Assembly: GCA_036497785.1 (NCBI GenBank)
Contig: DASXIW010000247.1
Span: 1 to 8,289, forward strand
Length of the DNA: 8,289 nucleotides
Direction of reading: 5' to 3'
Source: DASXIW01 sp036497785
GTDB taxonomy: Bacteria > Pseudomonadota > Alphaproteobacteria > Acetobacterales > Acetobacteraceae
Shown here: positions 6,355 to 8,289 of the stretch, piece by piece
Layout: each line of letters begins with the position of its first letter
Numbering within the stretch: position 1 is the first letter of the stretch
Position numbers and translations under genes: made by a program
Notes under the pieces: generated by a model
Seen by the model: only the letters and a program-made list of their open reading frames with translations
Databases searched by the model: none
What the model was told of the DNA's origin: nothing

Positions 6355-7964
6355 TCGCCTTTGCGGAGCTGCTGGAACGGCTGGTGTTCACCCCCGGGCG
6401 CAACGCCAAGATCGCCCTGCTGCGCCGCTATTTCGCGACCCAGCCGGACCCCGATCGCGGCCTGGGGCTGGCCGCCGTTACCGGCGAGCTGTCTTTCGCC
6501 ACAGCCAAGCCGGGGCTGATCCGCGCGCTGGGCGCTACGCACAGCGATCCCGTGCTGTTCGACCTGTCCTATGACTATGTCGGCGACCTCGCCGAGACCG
6601 TGGCGCTGATCTGGTCGCCGCGTCCGACCCATGCGGCGCCGCCTTTGCTTTCCGAGGTGGTGGACACGCTGAACACGGCGCCGAAGGCCGAACTGCCCGG
6701 CATCGTCGCGGGCTGGCTCGATGCTAGTGACGCCTCGGTGCGGCTGGCGCTGCTCAAGCTGATCACCGGCGGCCTGCGCGTCGGCGCCTCCGCGCGGATC
6801 GCGAAGATCGCGCTGGCGGAGATCAGCGAAGGCCGGATCGCGCCGGACGATATCGAGGAAGTCTGGCACGGCCTCGCGCCGCCTTATGGGCCGTTATTCA
6901 CCTGGATCGAGGATCGGGGGCCGCGCCCCGATCCCAGCAACGCGCCGGTGTTTCGGCCGCCCATGCTGGCGCATCCGCTGGAGACGCCGGATCTCGCCGC
7001 ACTCGATCCGGCGGCGATGCGCGCGGAATGGAAATGGGACGGCATCCGCGTGCAGCTTGTCGCGACATCGGGCGGAAGGCGGCTTTACTCGCGCAGCGCG
7101 GACGATATCTCCGGCGCGTTTCCGGAAATCATTGACGCCATGGATTTCCAGGCCGTGCTGGATGGCGAGCTGCTGGTGATGCGGGACGGGCAGGCGGCGC
7201 CGTTCGCCGATCTGCAGCAGCGGCTGAACCGCAAGACGGTCGGCGCGAAGATGATGAAGGACTACCCCGTGGGCGTCCGGCTGTATGACATGCTGTTCGA
7301 GGGCGACGAGGATATCCGCGCGCTGCCCTTCGACGCGCGCCGCAAGCGGCTGGAGGCGTGGTTCGCGCGCATGGCCCCGCCGCGGATGGACCTGTCCGGG
7401 CTGATCCCTTTCGACAATATCGCCGCCTTATCCGCGATCAGAGATAGCGCGCGGGCGGCGACGATCGAGGGGCTGATGTTGAAGCGCGGCGATTCCCCTT
7501 ATGTGCCCGGGCGGCCCAGGGGGTTGTGGTGGAAATGGAAGCGCGATCCGCTGACCGTGGACGCCGTGCTGATGTACGCCCAGCGCGGCCACGGCAAGCG
7601 CAGCAGCTACTACTCCGACTATACTTTCGGGTTGTGGCGCGAGGATGGGGAGCTGGTGCCGGTGGGCAAGGCCTATTTCGGCTTCACCGATGAGGAACTG
7701 GCCTTCCTGGATCGCTGGGTGCGCAACCACACCACGGCGCGGTTCGGCCCGGTGCGGGAGGTGGAGAAGGCGCTGGTGCTGGAAGTGGCCTTCGATGCCG
7801 CCCAGCTTTCCACGCGCCACAAATCCGGCGTCGCCATGCGCTTTCCCCGGATTGCCCGAATCCGTACCGACAAGCCCGCCGCCGAGGCCGACAGGCTGGA
7901 CACGCTCATGCGGCTGGTGGAGAAGGATTCGACATCCAAATCGTTCCGCAGCGCTCAGGATTGA
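6351..7964 (+). CDS. ATP-dependent DNA ligase (ligase-associated DNA repair cluster)
   Basis: Seals nicks in duplex DNA through a lysine-AMP intermediate. The 537-residue protein has an N-terminal helical DNA-binding domain (about 1-190), a nucleotidyltransferase domain (about 200-400) and an OB-fold domain (about 400-520), the layout of the proteobacterial ATP-dependent ligases of this cluster. Motifs in order: I, KWDG with nucleophile K228 (228-231); Ia, SRSADDIS (247-254); III, VLDGELLV (269-276); IIIa, VRLYDMLFE (309-317); IV, EGLMLKR (373-379); V, WWKWKR (393-398); VI, RFPRIARIRTDK (497-508). All are intact. It lacks the polymerase and nuclease modules of LigD, so it is not the standard NHEJ ligase. 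Start ATG 6351 is set by the GGAGG site and the 4-bp overlap with the exonuclease. Co-expression with the exonuclease points to end trimming followed by sealing; the physiological substrate is not known from the sequence. Confidence 0.97.
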   Translation: MIAFAELLERLVFTPGRNAKIALLRRYFATQPDPDRGLGLAAVTGELSFATAKPGLIRALGATHSDPVLFDLSYDYVGDLAETVALIWSPRPTHAAPPLLSEVVDTLNTAPKAELPGIVAGWLDASDASVRLALLKLITGGLRVGASARIAKIALAEISEGRIAPDDIEEVWHGLAPPYGPLFTWIEDRGPRPDPSNAPVFRPPMLAHPLETPDLAALDPAAMRAEWKWDGIRVQLVATSGGRRLYSRSADDISGAFPEIIDAMDFQAVLDGELLVMRDGQAAPFADLQQRLNRKTVGAKMMKDYPVGVRLYDMLFEGDEDIRALPFDARRKRLEAWFARMAPPRMDLSGLIPFDNIAALSAIRDSARAATIEGLMLKRGDSPYVPGRPRGLWWKWKRDPLTVDAVLMYAQRGHGKRSSYYSDYTFGLWREDGELVPVGKAYFGFTDEELAFLDRWVRNHTTARFGPVREVEKALVLEVAFDAAQLSTRHKSGVAMRFPRIARIRTDKPAAEADRLDTLMRLVEKDSTSKSFRSAQD

Positions 7965-8019
7965 CTTTCCAGCAGGATTGCCTTCACGCCGGGAAATTGA
8001 ATAGCGTTTCGCGGGCGCG

Positions 8020-8073
8020 GAGCCGGCCGCCTCCGGAGGGTTGCGGTCAGGCATAATATTCCGGCTCGTTTTT
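8020..8073 (+). terminator. Possible intrinsic terminator of the exonuclease-ligase operon
   Basis: Arms GAGCCGG (8020-8026) and CCGGCTC (8061-8067) form a perfect 7-bp GC-rich stem, followed by G and a run of five T (8069-8073). The 34-nt loop is long but can fold into a second stem, CCGC (8027-8030) with GCGG (8043-8046), stacked on the first. It begins 55 nt after the ligase stop. The long loop and short T run make this less certain than a classic terminator. Confidence 0.4.
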
Positions 8074-8164
8074 GCCCCTTGCCCTGTCGGCGGTCTGTGC
8101 CAAACAGGTTCGCAATATGGGAGCGACGCCAGTCCCCCCGGGCTGGGAACAGGGGGCCGGGAAC

Positions 8165-8170
8165 AGAGGA
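8165..8170 (+). promoter_or_regulatory. Ribosome binding site of the winged-helix regulator gene
   Basis: AGAGGA sits 5 nt before ATG 8176, a good Shine-Dalgarno match that selects this ATG over the in-frame ATG at 8197, where the nearest upstream sequence is poor. No promoter with recognisable -35/-10 boxes was found between the putative terminator and this site. Confidence 0.6.
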
Positions 8171-8175
8171 CAGCA

Positions 8176-8289
8176 ATGCTTGACAGGGATCCGCATATGG
8201 TGGACGGGGCGTCGTTCGGTCCGTTTCGCTTGTCCGTGGCGGAAAGGCTTCTTGAGAAGGATGGTGTCCCGCTCAACCTCGGCGGCCGC
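8176..8289 (+). CDS. N terminus of a winged-helix (OmpR/CadC-type DNA-binding domain) regulator, cut off by window edge
   Basis: The first 38 codons are present and the frame is open to the end. Residues 14-38 (FGPFRLSVAERLLEKDG, then VPLNLGGR) match the opening beta-strands of the Trans_reg_C winged-helix domain, whose usual form is FGPFRLdpaeRrLerdGxpvxLggR followed by the recognition helices. In many proteobacteria such domains head long proteins fused to ATPase, TPR or cyclase modules; which applies here lies outside the window. The start is supported by AGAGGA 5 nt upstream. It follows the ligase by 211 bp on the same strand, with a possible terminator between, so it is probably a separate transcription unit and not a dedicated regulator of the repair genes. 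Confidence 0.7.
   Translation, partial: MLDRDPHMVDGASFGPFRLSVAERLLEKDGVPLNLGGR

Noticed and set aside
6351..7964. LigD-type NHEJ ligase
   Set aside because: No polymerase or phosphoesterase module and no ku gene nearby; domain layout and exonuclease/helicase neighbours fit the ligase-associated repair cluster.
8143..8166. Near-direct repeat CTGGGAACAG / CCGGGAACAG before the regulator gene
   Set aside because: Two 10-bp copies 14 bp apart in G-rich sequence overlapping the ribosome site; could be chance, and no known site matches.
7428..8276. Minus-strand 282-codon frame over the ligase 3' end and the following spacer
   Set aside because: Antisense to conserved ligase motifs; His/Pro/Gly-rich with no recognisable family.
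8282..8289. GCGGCCGC (NotI site) exactly at the window end, suggesting a cloning junction
   Set aside because: It encodes the normal LGGR motif of the winged-helix domain in frame, so it is natural sequence.

Overview
The window is high-GC bacterial chromosome (spot counts of 60-73% G+C in coding stretches) with dense, proteobacterial-type genes. The NodT-type outer membrane lipoprotein shows a Gram-negative cell. The ligase-associated repair module and the style of the rhomboid and winged-helix proteins fit an alphaproteobacterium, perhaps Acetobacteraceae; that placement is inference.

Layout. Minus strand, left to right: the 5' part of a NodT-family efflux outer membrane lipoprotein (1-1258, running off the left edge); a rhomboid-family intramembrane protease with an N-terminal PH-like region and two apparent opposite frameshifts (1340-2572, with displaced ends at 1390-1560 and 2554-2664); an AT-rich spacer (2665-2778); and an Lhr-type ligase-associated DEXH helicase (2779-5280). 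Plus strand, divergent from the helicase across 54 bp: a ligase-associated metallo-beta-lactamase/beta-CASP exonuclease (5335-6354), then an ATP-dependent DNA ligase (6351-7964) overlapping it by 4 bp. A possible terminator (8020-8073) follows, then the first 38 codons of a winged-helix regulator (8176-8289) that runs off the right edge.

How the genes work together. Helicase, exonuclease and ligase are three of the four proteins of the known 'ligase-associated' DNA repair cluster; the fourth, a phosphoesterase/Mn-dependent nuclease, is not in this window. Together they could unwind or remodel DNA, trim ends and seal nicks. The rhomboid and efflux genes lie on the helicase strand but have their own spacers and no evident functional link. 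I see no clear new system. The points most worth a second look are the split, three-member form of the repair module, the doubly frameshifted rhomboid gene and a possible clamp-binding tail on the helicase. I recognised no tRNA, rRNA, CRISPR array, insertion sequence or attachment site.
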